Shown: positions 24,162 to 31,992 of the stretch, in pieces
How the letters are laid out: the number at the start of each line of letters is the position of its first letter
Numbering within the stretch: position 1 is the first letter of the stretch
Source: Bacteriovorax sp.
GTDB lineage: Bacteria > Bdellovibrionota > Bacteriovoracia > Bacteriovoracales > Bacteriovoracaceae
Assembly: GCA_014376445.1 (NCBI GenBank)
Contig: JACMRM010000109.1
Coordinates: 1-34,684 of the forward strand
Direction of reading: 5' to 3'
DNA length: 34,684 nucleotides
Notes under the pieces: generated by a model
What the model was told of the DNA's origin: nothing
Seen by the model: only the letters and a program-made list of their open reading frames with translations
Databases searched by the model: none
Made by a program: the position numbers and the translations under genes

Positions 24162-24204
24162 TACATCGTCAAAACTTTTCTGCTTCTTGGTCACATACGA
24201 TGTA
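24162..24204. repeat. Inverted repeat in the gap after slyD
   Basis: TACATCGT (24162-24169) is complementary to ACGATGTA (24197-24204), with a 27-base loop. It lies in the 150-base gap between slyD and the L,D-transpeptidase-like gene. No T-run follows, so it is not a typical terminator. A second AT-rich dyad (AACCTT...AAGGTT, about 24251-24275) lies immediately before the next gene and covers its weak ribosome-binding site. Confidence 0.4.
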
Positions 24205-24287
24205 TGCTCCCGCGAATCACAAAAGCTTTTCCTCGTATTCCTCGTTTCTTTAACCTTAAAAATATTTTAAAAGGTTAACAAAATAAA

Positions 24288-25265
24288 ATGAATTATCTAA
24301 AGACTTTCCTTCCTCACATCTTCGGAAATAAGAAAGGGAAGTCTTTTGTTCTTCCGGCCATCCTTGAATGGGACAAGCTAAGCTTTGAAGAGAAACTTAT
24401 GTTTCACACTCTTCGGAATGATATCGAAACATTCATAGACACACTTGTCGTATCAGATCTTACTACACAGCAAATTTATCATCTTCTAAGCTTTAGAGAG
24501 CATCTTACAACTGAATTTTTAAATGATATTATCGGCCATTACCCTTTCGAGTACAGAACATTTAATAGTGCGATTAATGGAGTTGTGCTGAATAAAGTTC
24601 AGGTACAAGAAATTCTCAATCATCAGACTTATAAGCTCTCGTTGATTGCGATCTTTCAAAAAGACAGATCTATTCCTGGAAGACTTTTTATCAGACGTGC
24701 TGATGGAAGTTTCGTTCATAAAAATAACGGCGACCTTTGGTCAATGAAAGTCTTAGGAACTTCGGGAAGAGGACTGCCATTTAATCATTCAAATGGATTG
24801 ACTCCTTGTGGAGTTTATTCTGTCGATTCTGTTATGCCTGAAGCAAACAAAAATGCCGACTTCGGAAAGTTCAGAAGGCTCATCGTAAACTTCCTCGCAA
24901 CCTCACCCAATGAAGAAAATATTAAACAGTTTCTTCCACGTAACCAACACTCAAATGCGTGGTGGCTGCCTTCTATCGTTGGCCGTGAGTTGGGAAGAAG
25001 TCTTCTTAGAATACACGGCACCGGAAGGGTCAATATAAACCCTTTTAGCTCTTACTTTCCAATGATTCCGAGCTCGGGTTGCCTCACAACCATAGAGACA
25101 ACAGCTTTCGGACTTTGCGAAGTTAACGATCAACGAGATCTGCTGGACACTTTGATGGCGGCCCTGAATCTCCCTATTGCCTATGAAAATGAGTCGAAAA
25201 TTCACGGTCTCTTGTATGTCATTGAGTTCGATGATACATATCAAGCTCTTGAATTTAGAAGCTAG
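24288..25265 (+). CDS. Divergent L,D-transpeptidase-like (YkuD-type) protein without signal peptide
   Basis: This is a 325-residue protein. Residues about 120-310 show the order of a YkuD catalytic domain: 'LTPCGVYSVDSV' (171-182, like the 'TP.G.y.v' strand), IHGTGR (242-247) with the catalytic His243, and PSSGCLTT (261-268) with Cys265 in place of the canonical S-H/R-G-C. YkuD enzymes cross-link peptidoglycan or attach lipoproteins to it, and work outside the inner membrane. This protein has no visible signal peptide or membrane helix, and about 115 unassigned residues precede the domain. The upstream ribosome-binding site is weak. It is 17 bases upstream of the QueD-like gene. Confidence 0.6.
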   Translation: MNYLKTFLPHIFGNKKGKSFVLPAILEWDKLSFEEKLMFHTLRNDIETFIDTLVVSDLTTQQIYHLLSFREHLTTEFLNDIIGHYPFEYRTFNSAINGVVLNKVQVQEILNHQTYKLSLIAIFQKDRSIPGRLFIRRADGSFVHKNNGDLWSMKVLGTSGRGLPFNHSNGLTPCGVYSVDSVMPEANKNADFGKFRRLIVNFLATSPNEENIKQFLPRNQHSNAWWLPSIVGRELGRSLLRIHGTGRVNINPFSSYFPMIPSSGCLTTIETTAFGLCEVNDQRDLLDTLMAALNLPIAYENESKIHGLLYVIEFDDTYQALEFRS

Positions 25266-25282
25266 TTGGTAGGTTTTTAACC

Positions 25283-25738
25283 ATGTTTATCTCAACAAAA
25301 AAATTCACCGGTTATCCGTGTGCTCATCGGCAATGGAAAGATCAAGGACACTGTCGTTTTGTTCACGGGTACTCACGCGAATTTGAATTTTCCTTCAAAG
25401 CAACATCTCTCGATGATAAGCAGTGGGTAATGGATTTTGGTGGTTTCAAAGAATTCAAAATTTTTTTAGAAGATTATTTTGATCATTCTTGTTTAATCAA
25501 CAGCGATGATCCTGAACTTCCGCTTTTTCAGGACATGGATAAAAGAGGAATTGTAAAACTACGCATTTTAGAAAATGTCGGCATGGAAGGGACTTCTAAG
25601 TTTCTTCACAAGAAGATGAATGAATATTTAGATAAGAAGACTGGCGGGCGTGTTTGGTGCTTTAGAGTACAGACCAGAGAAAATGAAAAAAACTCGGGAA
25701 TTTATGAAGAAGAAAAATCAGGCGCTATACCAGCATAG
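25283..25738 (+). CDS. 6-pyruvoyl-tetrahydropterin synthase / QueD-like protein
   Basis: This 151-residue protein has the T-fold PTPS/QueD pattern: CAHRQW (13-18) with zinc-ligand-type His15, CRFVHGYS (24-31) with catalytic-type Cys24 and His28, then VMDFGGFK (49-56) and FDHSCL (66-71). In standard QueD/PTPS the middle motif is HGH and its second His binds zinc; here it is Tyr30. The 'CAHRQW...HGYSR' form is a distinct branch I associate with some proteobacteria and phages, so the change may be subfamily-wide. It directly precedes folE, whose product, dihydroneopterin triphosphate, is the family substrate. Confidence 0.85.
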   Translation: MFISTKKFTGYPCAHRQWKDQGHCRFVHGYSREFEFSFKATSLDDKQWVMDFGGFKEFKIFLEDYFDHSCLINSDDPELPLFQDMDKRGIVKLRILENVGMEGTSKFLHKKMNEYLDKKTGGRVWCFRVQTRENEKNSGIYEEEKSGAIPA

Positions 25739-25749
25739 GAATTAATTTT

Positions 25750-26406
25750 ATGAGTATGATCGATCCGAAAGCATTATTAAAAAAAATTACACCAACGCCA
25801 CAAGTTGCGACGACACTGTCTTCTGAAGAAAAGAAGACAAAAATTACAGCACTATTTACTCAGATCATGGAAACATTAGGACTGGATTTAACTGATGACT
25901 CTCTTTCAGAAACTCCGCACAGAGTAGCGAAGATGTATGTTGATGAAGTTTTTTACGGTCTTTCTGAAACAACTTTTCCAAAAATTACTTTAGTGGAAAA
26001 CAAGTTTGGTTATGATCATGCAGTTATCGAAGTGAATATCGTGACGAATTCTCACTGCGAACACCACTTTGTTCCGATTATCGGAAAAACTCATATCGCA
26101 TACATTCCTGGAAAAAAAGTAATAGGACTTTCAAAACTAAACCGTATTGTTGACTACTTTGCAAAGCGTCCACAGATTCAGGAAAGACTGACTCTACAAA
26201 TTCACCAGGCCCTTTGTGAAATACTTGGTACAGAAGACGTAGCAGTTGTCACAGATGCCATGCACGCTTGTGTGAAGACTCGCGGGATTAAAGATGTAAC
26301 GTCAATGACGAGAACATCAAAGCTTTCAGGGGTCTTTAAAAAGGACTCATGTCATAGAGTTGAATTCATGCAGGCGATTCCTAGAGTTCAAGAGGTCGTT
26401 TACTAA
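25750..26406 (+). CDS. folE: GTP cyclohydrolase I
   Basis: This 218-residue enzyme converts GTP to 7,8-dihydroneopterin triphosphate, the first step toward folate, biopterin and queuosine. The zinc site is complete: Cys103 and His106 in SHCEHHFVPI (101-110) and Cys174 in 'MHACVKTRG'. The 'GLSKLNRIVDYFAKRPQIQERL' helix (126-147) and 'ETPHRVAKM' are also standard. It follows the QueD-like gene by 11 bases, which suggests that the two act in sequence on the same pterin. Confidence 0.96.
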   Translation: MSMIDPKALLKKITPTPQVATTLSSEEKKTKITALFTQIMETLGLDLTDDSLSETPHRVAKMYVDEVFYGLSETTFPKITLVENKFGYDHAVIEVNIVTNSHCEHHFVPIIGKTHIAYIPGKKVIGLSKLNRIVDYFAKRPQIQERLTLQIHQALCEILGTEDVAVVTDAMHACVKTRGIKDVTSMTRTSKLSGVFKKDSCHRVEFMQAIPRVQEVVY

Positions 26407-26445
26407 TTGTCTAAGGCGCAAAACCCTTGTCTGGCCCCTAGCAAA

Positions 26446-26474
26446 TTGTAGTTAGAAAGTTTCGTACTTATGCT
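26446..26474 (+). promoter_or_regulatory. Possible sigma-70 promoter for the methyltransferase operon
   Basis: TTGTAG (26446-26451) and TATGCT (26469-26474) are spaced by exactly 17 bases in the 92-base gap after folE. They would start a transcript about 20 bases before the methyltransferase ATG, upstream of its AAAGGGGG ribosome-binding site. This is a match to consensus only (3 of 6 and 4 of 6 bases). Confidence 0.4.
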
Positions 26475-26498
26475 ACTGAGAGTTCAAAGGGGGCATCA

Positions 26499-27557
26499 AT
26501 GAATGAGCTATTAACCAAAAATTTCATCAAAGCACTAGAGCATGGGTTTATTCCTGATCCGGTTACGCGTGCTGGAATCAGAACACTTTTGAAAAAGCGT
26601 ATCGAGGAAAGCAATGATGCAGTTAAATCTGATCCTGACTATTTAAACAATTACGTTCAATCACTGAAAAAGTCTCCTTTAGCAATCATGACCAAAGAAG
26701 CGAATCAGCAGCACTATGAAGTGCCGACTTCGTTTTATGATTTAAGTTTAGGCCTTCACAAAAAATATAGTTCTTGCTACTGGGAAGAGTCGACGAAGAC
26801 TCTGGAAGAAGCAGAACAACTTGCCCTCAACCTTTCTATCGAGCACGCAGGTATCGTAGATGGTATGAGAGTGCTGGAGCTTGGATGCGGGTGGGGCTCG
26901 CTGTCGCTTGAGCTTGCTAAACGTTTTCCTAAATCGCAGATTGTTGCTGTTTCAAACTCTAAAACTCAAAAAACTTATATCGATGTAGAAGCCAAGAAAC
27001 GCGGACTGCCCAACTTGAGTATTTTAACCCGTGATCTGTCTTTAAAAGAGAATTATGAGTTCGGCGTGGAAAAGTTCGACAGGGTGATGAGCATCGAGAT
27101 GATGGAGCACTTGAGAAACTACGAATTATTTTTTAAATATCTTTCTTTCTCCATCAAAGATGACGGGAAATTTTTCATTCATATTTTTACTCACAAAAAA
27201 ATTCCTTACTTTTTTGAAACTGAAGGGGAAGAGAACTGGATGGGGAAATATTTTTTCTCTGGTGGGCAGATGCCTTCGAGAGATTTGCTGGATGAATTTA
27301 ATAATGATCTAATAGTAGAGAGAAAGTGGGATTGGAATGGTGTTCATTACAGCAAAACACTCGAGGCATGGCTAAATAACACTGACCAAGAAAAAGCTCT
27401 CGTGCTGGAAATGTTCAAACAAACCTACGGTAAAGATCAGGCAATAGTCTGGTATAACCGCTGGAGAGTTTTTTTCATGTCATGCTCAGAGCTTTTTAAA
27501 TATGAAAATGGAAAAGAGTGGGGAGTCACACACTACCTCATGACAAAAAGAAAATAA
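26499..27557 (+). CDS. CFA-synthase/coclaurine-N-methyltransferase-like SAM methyltransferase
   Basis: This 352-residue protein has the cyclopropane-fatty-acid-synthase superfamily layout: HYEVPTSFYDLSLG (72-85), YSSCYWEE.TKTLEEAEQ (about 90-107) and SAM motif I VLELGCGWGSLSLELA (125-140). From motif I to the end it resembles the plant coclaurine N-methyltransferase branch more closely than E. coli Cfa: 'SIEMMEHLRNYELFF', 'YFFSGGQMPSRDLL', 'WNGVHYSKTLEAWLNN' and 'GKEWGVTHYLM'. The likely reaction is methyl transfer to a lipid or amine; the substrate is not known. DUF2062 and DUF1295 membrane genes follow at 1-base spacings, suggesting lipid work. Confidence 0.88.
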   Translation: MNELLTKNFIKALEHGFIPDPVTRAGIRTLLKKRIEESNDAVKSDPDYLNNYVQSLKKSPLAIMTKEANQQHYEVPTSFYDLSLGLHKKYSSCYWEESTKTLEEAEQLALNLSIEHAGIVDGMRVLELGCGWGSLSLELAKRFPKSQIVAVSNSKTQKTYIDVEAKKRGLPNLSILTRDLSLKENYEFGVEKFDRVMSIEMMEHLRNYELFFKYLSFSIKDDGKFFIHIFTHKKIPYFFETEGEENWMGKYFFSGGQMPSRDLLDEFNNDLIVERKWDWNGVHYSKTLEAWLNNTDQEKALVLEMFKQTYGKDQAIVWYNRWRVFFMSCSELFKYENGKEWGVTHYLMTKRK

Positions 27558-27558
27558 A

Positions 27559-28011
27559 ATGTTTAAAAAAATCGCATCTCTCGTTCTTGATGAATTAAAG
27601 AAAGGTGCGACACCTGAAAAACTTTCGCAAGGTCTGGTGACGGGAATTTTAATTGGTATTTTTCCCCTGATTGGTTTCACAACCTTGATGTCGATCTTCG
27701 CCGGATTTCTTTTTAAGCTAAATCAAATTGTTGTCCAGACGGCAAACTGTATCATGTACCCTGTACAGATCATCATGATCCCGATTTATATCAAAGTTGT
27801 CAGCATGATTTTTGACGTGGGCCATGTTCCCCTCAGACCTGATATTTTGATCACGCAGTTTAAAACAGATCCGGCAGGTTTTTTAAGACAATATGCCATC
27901 ATCGGAATTTATGCCGTTGGGTTATGGTGCATTTTAAGTGTTGCTCTTTATCTCATTCTCTATCCCATAGTTTTGAAGGCCGTAATAAAATTTAAAAAAG
28001 GAAGACGCTGA
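27559..28011 (+). CDS. DUF2062 membrane protein
   Basis: This 150-residue inner-membrane protein matches DUF2062. The typical N-terminal 'PEKLSQGLVTGILIGIFPLIGFTTLMSIFAG' region (about 19-49) is followed by 'KLNQIVVQTANCIMYPVQIIMIP' and a final hydrophobic helix ending in a basic tail. The function of the family is unknown. It begins one base after the methyltransferase stop and overlaps the DUF1295 gene (TGATG), so all three are probably made together. Confidence 0.88.
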   Translation: MFKKIASLVLDELKKGATPEKLSQGLVTGILIGIFPLIGFTTLMSIFAGFLFKLNQIVVQTANCIMYPVQIIMIPIYIKVVSMIFDVGHVPLRPDILITQFKTDPAGFLRQYAIIGIYAVGLWCILSVALYLILYPIVLKAVIKFKKGRR

Positions 28012-28802
28012 TGGATTGGTTAACTCTTTTTGGAACAGGACTTGGCGTAACTGCTGTCGTGATGCTCCTCACATGGATGTGGGCGGTTAAGATAAACAAC
28101 TACGGCATTGTTGATGCTGCATGGGCGTTTTGTTTTTTTCTTCAGGCCATTATCTTTTTTATGCTTTCTGATGGATTTGAAACCAGAAAAATTATTTTAT
28201 TATTCATGATCGGCCTATGGAGTTCAAGATTAGGATTCTTTCTCACACGCCGTTTATACAGACTTCATCCGGAAGAAGATTCACGCTACAAACATTTACG
28301 TGCCGATTACCAAGAGAAGCTTAAATCGAAATTCTTAGTATTTTATTTCTACCAGGCATTGAGCGTTTCAATTTTAACTTTGCCATTTATCTGGGTTTTT
28401 AATAATTCAGACGTGCGAATTAATATTTTTGAAATGGTGGGAGCTGCTTACTGGCTTTTCTCCGTTATGGGCGAATCAATTGCGGACTATCAAATGGGAC
28501 TGTTTAAAAAAATGTCCAAAGAAAATCCCAAAATGGGAAAGACCTGCAATATCGGTTTGTGGAAATACTCACGCCACCCGAATTATTTTTTTGAAAGCAA
28601 TATTTGGTGGGGATTTTTTATTTTTATGATCGGATCCGGAGTTTATTGGGGTGTTTATTCTGCTATCATCATTTTACTACTGCTATTAAAAGTTACTGGA
28701 GTTCCACCTTCAGAGGAGCAGGCGCTTAAAAACAGGGGAGACGAATACCGCGAATACCAGAGAAAAACATCAATGTTTATTCCATGGTTTCCGAAAGCTT
28801 AG
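28011..28802 (+). CDS. DUF1295 membrane protein, steroid 5-alpha-reductase-like
   Basis: This 263-residue polytopic membrane protein has about six to seven helices. Family marks are the N-terminal 'NNYGIVDAAWAF' (30-41), the 'WSSRLGFFLTRRLYRLHPEEDSRY' loop and the C-terminal 'GLWKYSRHPNYFFESNIWWGFF' segment, which includes the NADPH-binding-type 'RHPNYF' shared with isoprenylcysteine methyltransferases and sterol reductases. A lipid reductase or methyltransferase role is likely by family. AAGGAAG precedes the ATG, which overlaps the DUF2062 stop. CFA-type methyltransferases are often found beside DUF1295 genes in bacteria. Confidence 0.9.
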   Translation: MDWLTLFGTGLGVTAVVMLLTWMWAVKINNYGIVDAAWAFCFFLQAIIFFMLSDGFETRKIILLFMIGLWSSRLGFFLTRRLYRLHPEEDSRYKHLRADYQEKLKSKFLVFYFYQALSVSILTLPFIWVFNNSDVRINIFEMVGAAYWLFSVMGESIADYQMGLFKKMSKENPKMGKTCNIGLWKYSRHPNYFFESNIWWGFFIFMIGSGVYWGVYSAIIILLLLLKVTGVPPSEEQALKNRGDEYREYQRKTSMFIPWFPKA

Positions 28803-28889
28803 ATTAGAGCATGTAAAATTTGCTTTAGGTCTTGTGAGGTTTTCGATTTGATTCATACTAATTCCATAATATTCATAAGAGGAGTGGAT

Positions 28890-29108
28890 ATGAAAACAGC
28901 ATTGATGGCCTTGAGCATTTTCGTAATGGTACATACCTCACAGGCAAAAGCCGTATCTTTTGGGATGACAACTTTTCTTTCAAGTGGAAATTATTGTAAA
29001 GAGGCTGCATTGGTTATCAATGAGGGGAATGAATATCTGCAAACAGGTGTTATGGGAGTCGTTCTTTTAAAAGAAGTTCAGAATAATCAGGACATCAGCG
29101 ATCGATAA
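28890..29108 (+). CDS. Small secreted protein of unknown function
   Basis: The protein has 72 residues from ATG 28890, chosen because GAGGAG lies 5-6 bases upstream and gives a clean signal peptide (MKTALMALSIFVMVHTSQAKA); an ATG 14 codons earlier adds a non-signal sequence. The mature part is about 50 residues, with a single Cys and Gly/Asn/Val-rich character. I recognise no family. It ends exactly adjacent to the convergent srkA gene. Confidence 0.65.
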   Translation: MKTALMALSIFVMVHTSQAKAVSFGMTTFLSSGNYCKEAALVINEGNEYLQTGVMGVVLLKEVQNNQDISDR

Positions 29109-30137
29109 CTAATCTTCGTAATATGATGGCTTTGCGAGCTGCTCTAAATAATAGATCTGCTCGCGAAGATCATTTATCTGACCTTCCCAATAGGAAGGTG
29201 ATTCAAAGAACGGGAACGCCTGTTTAAAGGCCGGATCGTCAAATCGCTTGGCAATCCATGCAGAATAATTAATCATTCTCAGAGTTCGTAATACTTCTGT
29301 TAAACGAAGCTCTTCGTAATTGAAGTCCCGCATTGAAGTGTAGCCCTCAAGAAGACATGATCTCATATTATCAGCATAATCATCGCGTCCGGGAAGAAGA
29401 AGCCACATGTCTTGCACGGCAGGACCCATGACCATATCGTCGAAGTCAATCAGATTAAATATATCACCACGCTTTAAGATATTTCCTAAATGGCAGTCGC
29501 CATGAATTCTGATGTTCGTGATATTTTTGAATGAATCTTTAGTGAGACCGTAAACTGTCTCAAGAACATTTTTGTATCCATTTTCGTAATGAGAAGGGAC
29601 AATTTTTTGCCCGACCAGATAATCGAGATTTGATTTTAAATAGACTTCAGGATTGATTGTTAGTCTATGCTCTGCTTTCTTCATCGAGCCAACATTGTGA
29701 AGTCGGGCCAGAAGTCGTCCGACCTGTTCCATTTCTTCATCATTGAATTCGTCTGGAGCGCGACCGCCTTGTTTTGGAAAAAGAGTATAGTAGAGTTCAG
29801 GGTCAGGAAGAGTGAAGAGAGTTTGGTCGCCAAATTGCATTGGAGCAATAACTGGAACTTCATATTCTGTTAAATCCAAAAGAAAATCATGCTCCTCTTG
29901 AATTTGCTCTTTCGTCCATCTGCCTGGGCGGTAAAATTTTATAATTTTTGAATGATCACTTGGGTTGTCTGAATCACTTTCTATTTCAACTTCATAAACG
30001 CGATTTTCCATCGAGTTCATGGCCATGACTCTTCCAGTAGTTCTAAAGCCTAATTTTTCAACCGTATCTAAAACTAAATCAGGATTTAGTTCGAAGAAGA
30101 ATTGAGTGGCCTTTGTACCCCAGAGGTTTTTTAGCAT
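29109..30137 (-). CDS. srkA: Stress response kinase A (YihE/SrkA-type Ser/Thr kinase)
   Basis: This is a 342-residue cytoplasmic kinase of the aminoglycoside-phosphotransferase/choline-kinase fold. Catalytic features are RIHGDCHLGNIL (catalytic Asp) and the metal-binding LIDFDDMVMGPAVQDMW; the N-terminal lobe shows 'NSMENRVYEVEIE' and 'IKFYRPGRWTKEQI', as in E. coli SrkA (328 residues). SrkA phosphorylates protein Ser/Thr and protects against envelope and oxidative stress death. It starts 19 bases after the speD stop on the same strand, so polyamine synthesis and this kinase may be co-transcribed. The ribosome-binding site is weak. Confidence 0.94.
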   Translation of the reverse strand: MLKNLWGTKATQFFFELNPDLVLDTVEKLGFRTTGRVMAMNSMENRVYEVEIESDSDNPSDHSKIIKFYRPGRWTKEQIQEEHDFLLDLTEYEVPVIAPMQFGDQTLFTLPDPELYYTLFPKQGGRAPDEFNDEEMEQVGRLLARLHNVGSMKKAEHRLTINPEVYLKSNLDYLVGQKIVPSHYENGYKNVLETVYGLTKDSFKNITNIRIHGDCHLGNILKRGDIFNLIDFDDMVMGPAVQDMWLLLPGRDDYADNMRSCLLEGYTSMRDFNYEELRLTEVLRTLRMINYSAWIAKRFDDPAFKQAFPFFESPSYWEGQINDLREQIYYLEQLAKPSYYED

Positions 30138-30156
30138 TATGATTATTCCAATTTTT

Positions 30157-30936
30157 CTAGTGAATCATATGATAAACTTCAAGCATCTCTTTATTCAGAA
30201 GTTCCATCTTTGCTGGAACATCCGGGTGATTGATGTCTGATTGGTTTAATAAATAGTTGGCTGGGCCTTGGGCCTTAACCATGAACTTTGATTGCCAGAT
30301 ATTCGATTGAGGCATATTGATGTCAGCGCTGTATATGAAGCCAGCTTTAATTTCCGGCTTAATAAAATCCTGGATCGAATTAAACGGATGATCGTTATAA
30401 ACTTTTTTTCCGTCAGCTGTGCGGGCGTAGCCACGAACAACATAGTCTACGTAAACAACATCGCATTCAAATGATTCAAAAAGATAGTTGATGGCATTTA
30501 ATGGAATAATTTCTCCACATGTCGCTACGTCGATATCAACGCGGAATGAGCAGATCCCATCCGGATCAGCAGCATCTGGATACGTGTGAGCTGTGATATG
30601 TGATTTATCTAAGTGAGCGCTAACCTGGATTGAAGGAATCGGTTCTCCTCCGCCTTTAATGTCAGACATAAGAACCATTGTTGAAGCTCCGACCGGATCG
30701 TAATCCTGAACTGAAACTGCAAGAATATTAGCTTCGATAATTTCTACGATTTTTTTAGAGATTTCTGCGATTCTGTTCGCATTGTATTTGTCGTGGATAT
30801 AATTAACATACTGGGCTTTCTGATCATCATTTAAAGCGATGCAAAAGTCATAAAGATTAAAGCTTAAAATTTTAGTTAGATTGTTGAAGCCTGAGATCTT
30901 AATTCTTTCTGTCGGTGCGATTTTAGATTGAAACAT
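30157..30936 (-). CDS. speD: S-adenosylmethionine decarboxylase proenzyme
   Basis: This 259-residue protein makes decarboxylated SAM, the aminopropyl donor for spermidine. It is the long, E. coli-type SpeD (264 residues). The self-cleavage site is AHLDKSHI with Lys111-Ser112; the new pyruvoyl group forms from Ser112. 'FRVDIDVATCGEIIPLNAINYL' carries Cys143, the equivalent of the E. coli proton donor, and 'VDYVVRGYAR' is also conserved. AAGGA lies about 11 bases before the ATG. It is divergent from speE across 132 bases and upstream of srkA. Confidence 0.96.
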   Translation of the reverse strand: MFQSKIAPTERIKISGFNNLTKILSFNLYDFCIALNDDQKAQYVNYIHDKYNANRIAEISKKIVEIIEANILAVSVQDYDPVGASTMVLMSDIKGGGEPIPSIQVSAHLDKSHITAHTYPDAADPDGICSFRVDIDVATCGEIIPLNAINYLFESFECDVVYVDYVVRGYARTADGKKVYNDHPFNSIQDFIKPEIKAGFIYSADINMPQSNIWQSKFMVKAQGPANYLLNQSDINHPDVPAKMELLNKEMLEVYHMIH

Positions 30937-30995
30937 AAGTCCAAATATCCTTACAAGAAAAGTATTGCGTAAATCAATTTCACGAACTATCTATG

Positions 30996-31019
30996 TGTCA
31001 CAGAATACCCTAAGTGACA
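30996..31019. promoter_or_regulatory. Dyad between speD and speE
   Basis: TGTCAC (30996-31001) and GTGACA (31014-31019) form a 6-bp inverted repeat with a 12-base spacer, centred in the 132-base gap between the divergent speD and speE genes. The geometry suits a dimeric regulator acting on both promoters. No matching factor is visible in the window. Confidence 0.4.
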
Positions 31020-31068
31020 ATTGAATCTTTTATTACAAGAAAGAAATTTAACCTAGAATTGGAGAGTT

Positions 31069-31962
31069 ATGACTAAGGAAATCATCGAATCGAACCTAAA
31101 TGAATTGTTAATCGAGAAAGATTGGTATTCGGAGCGCTATTTTCACAAAAATGTCGCAACTTCATTCAAAATAAAATCCATTTTACACTCTGAAAAAAGC
31201 CAATATCAAAAGATTGATGTGCTCGATACCTATGGTGTCGGACGCTTGCTATTGTTAGATGGAAAGACCATGGTTTCTGACCATGACGAGTTCGTTTACC
31301 ACGAAGTTATGGGACATATCCCTTCAATGGTTCATCCAAAAATTAAGAACGTTCTTATCATCGGTGGCGGTGATGGCGGGATTGTTCGCGAGTACGTTAA
31401 ACACCCAGAGATTGAAAGAATAGATTTAGTCGAAATCGATGTAAGAGTTATCGAAGTTTCAAAAAAATATTTTCCTGACTGCACGTCTGGTCTAAGTGAT
31501 AAAAGAGTTAATGTTCTGCCTCAAGATGGCGTTGAGTATATTAAGACTTTTAAAAACTTCTTTGATGTCATCATTATCGATTCAACAGATCCTGAAGATT
31601 TCGCAGCGGGGCTCTTCACACAAGAGTTTTACAAACACGTTTCAGATGCACTTACAGACAATGGAATCATGATGGCCCAGACGGAAAATCCTTTTTACGA
31701 TGAGTATGGTATTAAATCTTTCTACGACAACTTGAGAAACGTTTTTCCAGTGGTGAAGTCATTTACTGGGCCAATGCTTATTTATCCAGGAGTGTTCTGG
31801 ACGTTTGCATTCGCCTCTAAGGGCCTTTTTCCTACAAATCTTAACGAATCTAAAATACCAATGATGAAAGAATTAGAAAAAACTCTGAAGTGGTACAATA
31901 TGGATTGGCATAAAGGTGCTTTTAATCTTTCGAACATTCATAAAAAAGTTACTGGTTGTTAA
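31069..31962 (+). CDS. speE: Spermidine synthase (polyamine aminopropyltransferase)
   Basis: This 297-residue enzyme transfers the aminopropyl group from decarboxylated SAM to putrescine. Recognisable segments are LLLDGKTMVSDHDEFVYHEV (around 62-81), the nucleotide-binding GGGDGGIVREYVKH (about 98-111) and the catalytic 'DVIIIDSTDPEDFAAGLF' (about 166-183) with the acidic DSTDP motif. It pairs with the divergent speD to complete spermidine synthesis. GGAG sits 5 bases before the ATG, and a terminator follows the gene. Confidence 0.96.
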   Translation: MTKEIIESNLNELLIEKDWYSERYFHKNVATSFKIKSILHSEKSQYQKIDVLDTYGVGRLLLLDGKTMVSDHDEFVYHEVMGHIPSMVHPKIKNVLIIGGGDGGIVREYVKHPEIERIDLVEIDVRVIEVSKKYFPDCTSGLSDKRVNVLPQDGVEYIKTFKNFFDVIIIDSTDPEDFAAGLFTQEFYKHVSDALTDNGIMMAQTENPFYDEYGIKSFYDNLRNVFPVVKSFTGPMLIYPGVFWTFAFASKGLFPTNLNESKIPMMKELEKTLKWYNMDWHKGAFNLSNIHKKVTGC

Positions 31963-31964
31963 TT

Positions 31965-31992
31965 GAAGAAGGCCCTTGAGGCCTTTTTTTAT
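31965..31992 (+). terminator. Rho-independent terminator after speE
   Basis: AAGGCC (31969-31974) pairs with GGCCTT (31980-31985) around a CTTGA loop. A run of T continues to 31990. It starts within a few bases of the speE stop. Confidence 0.9.
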
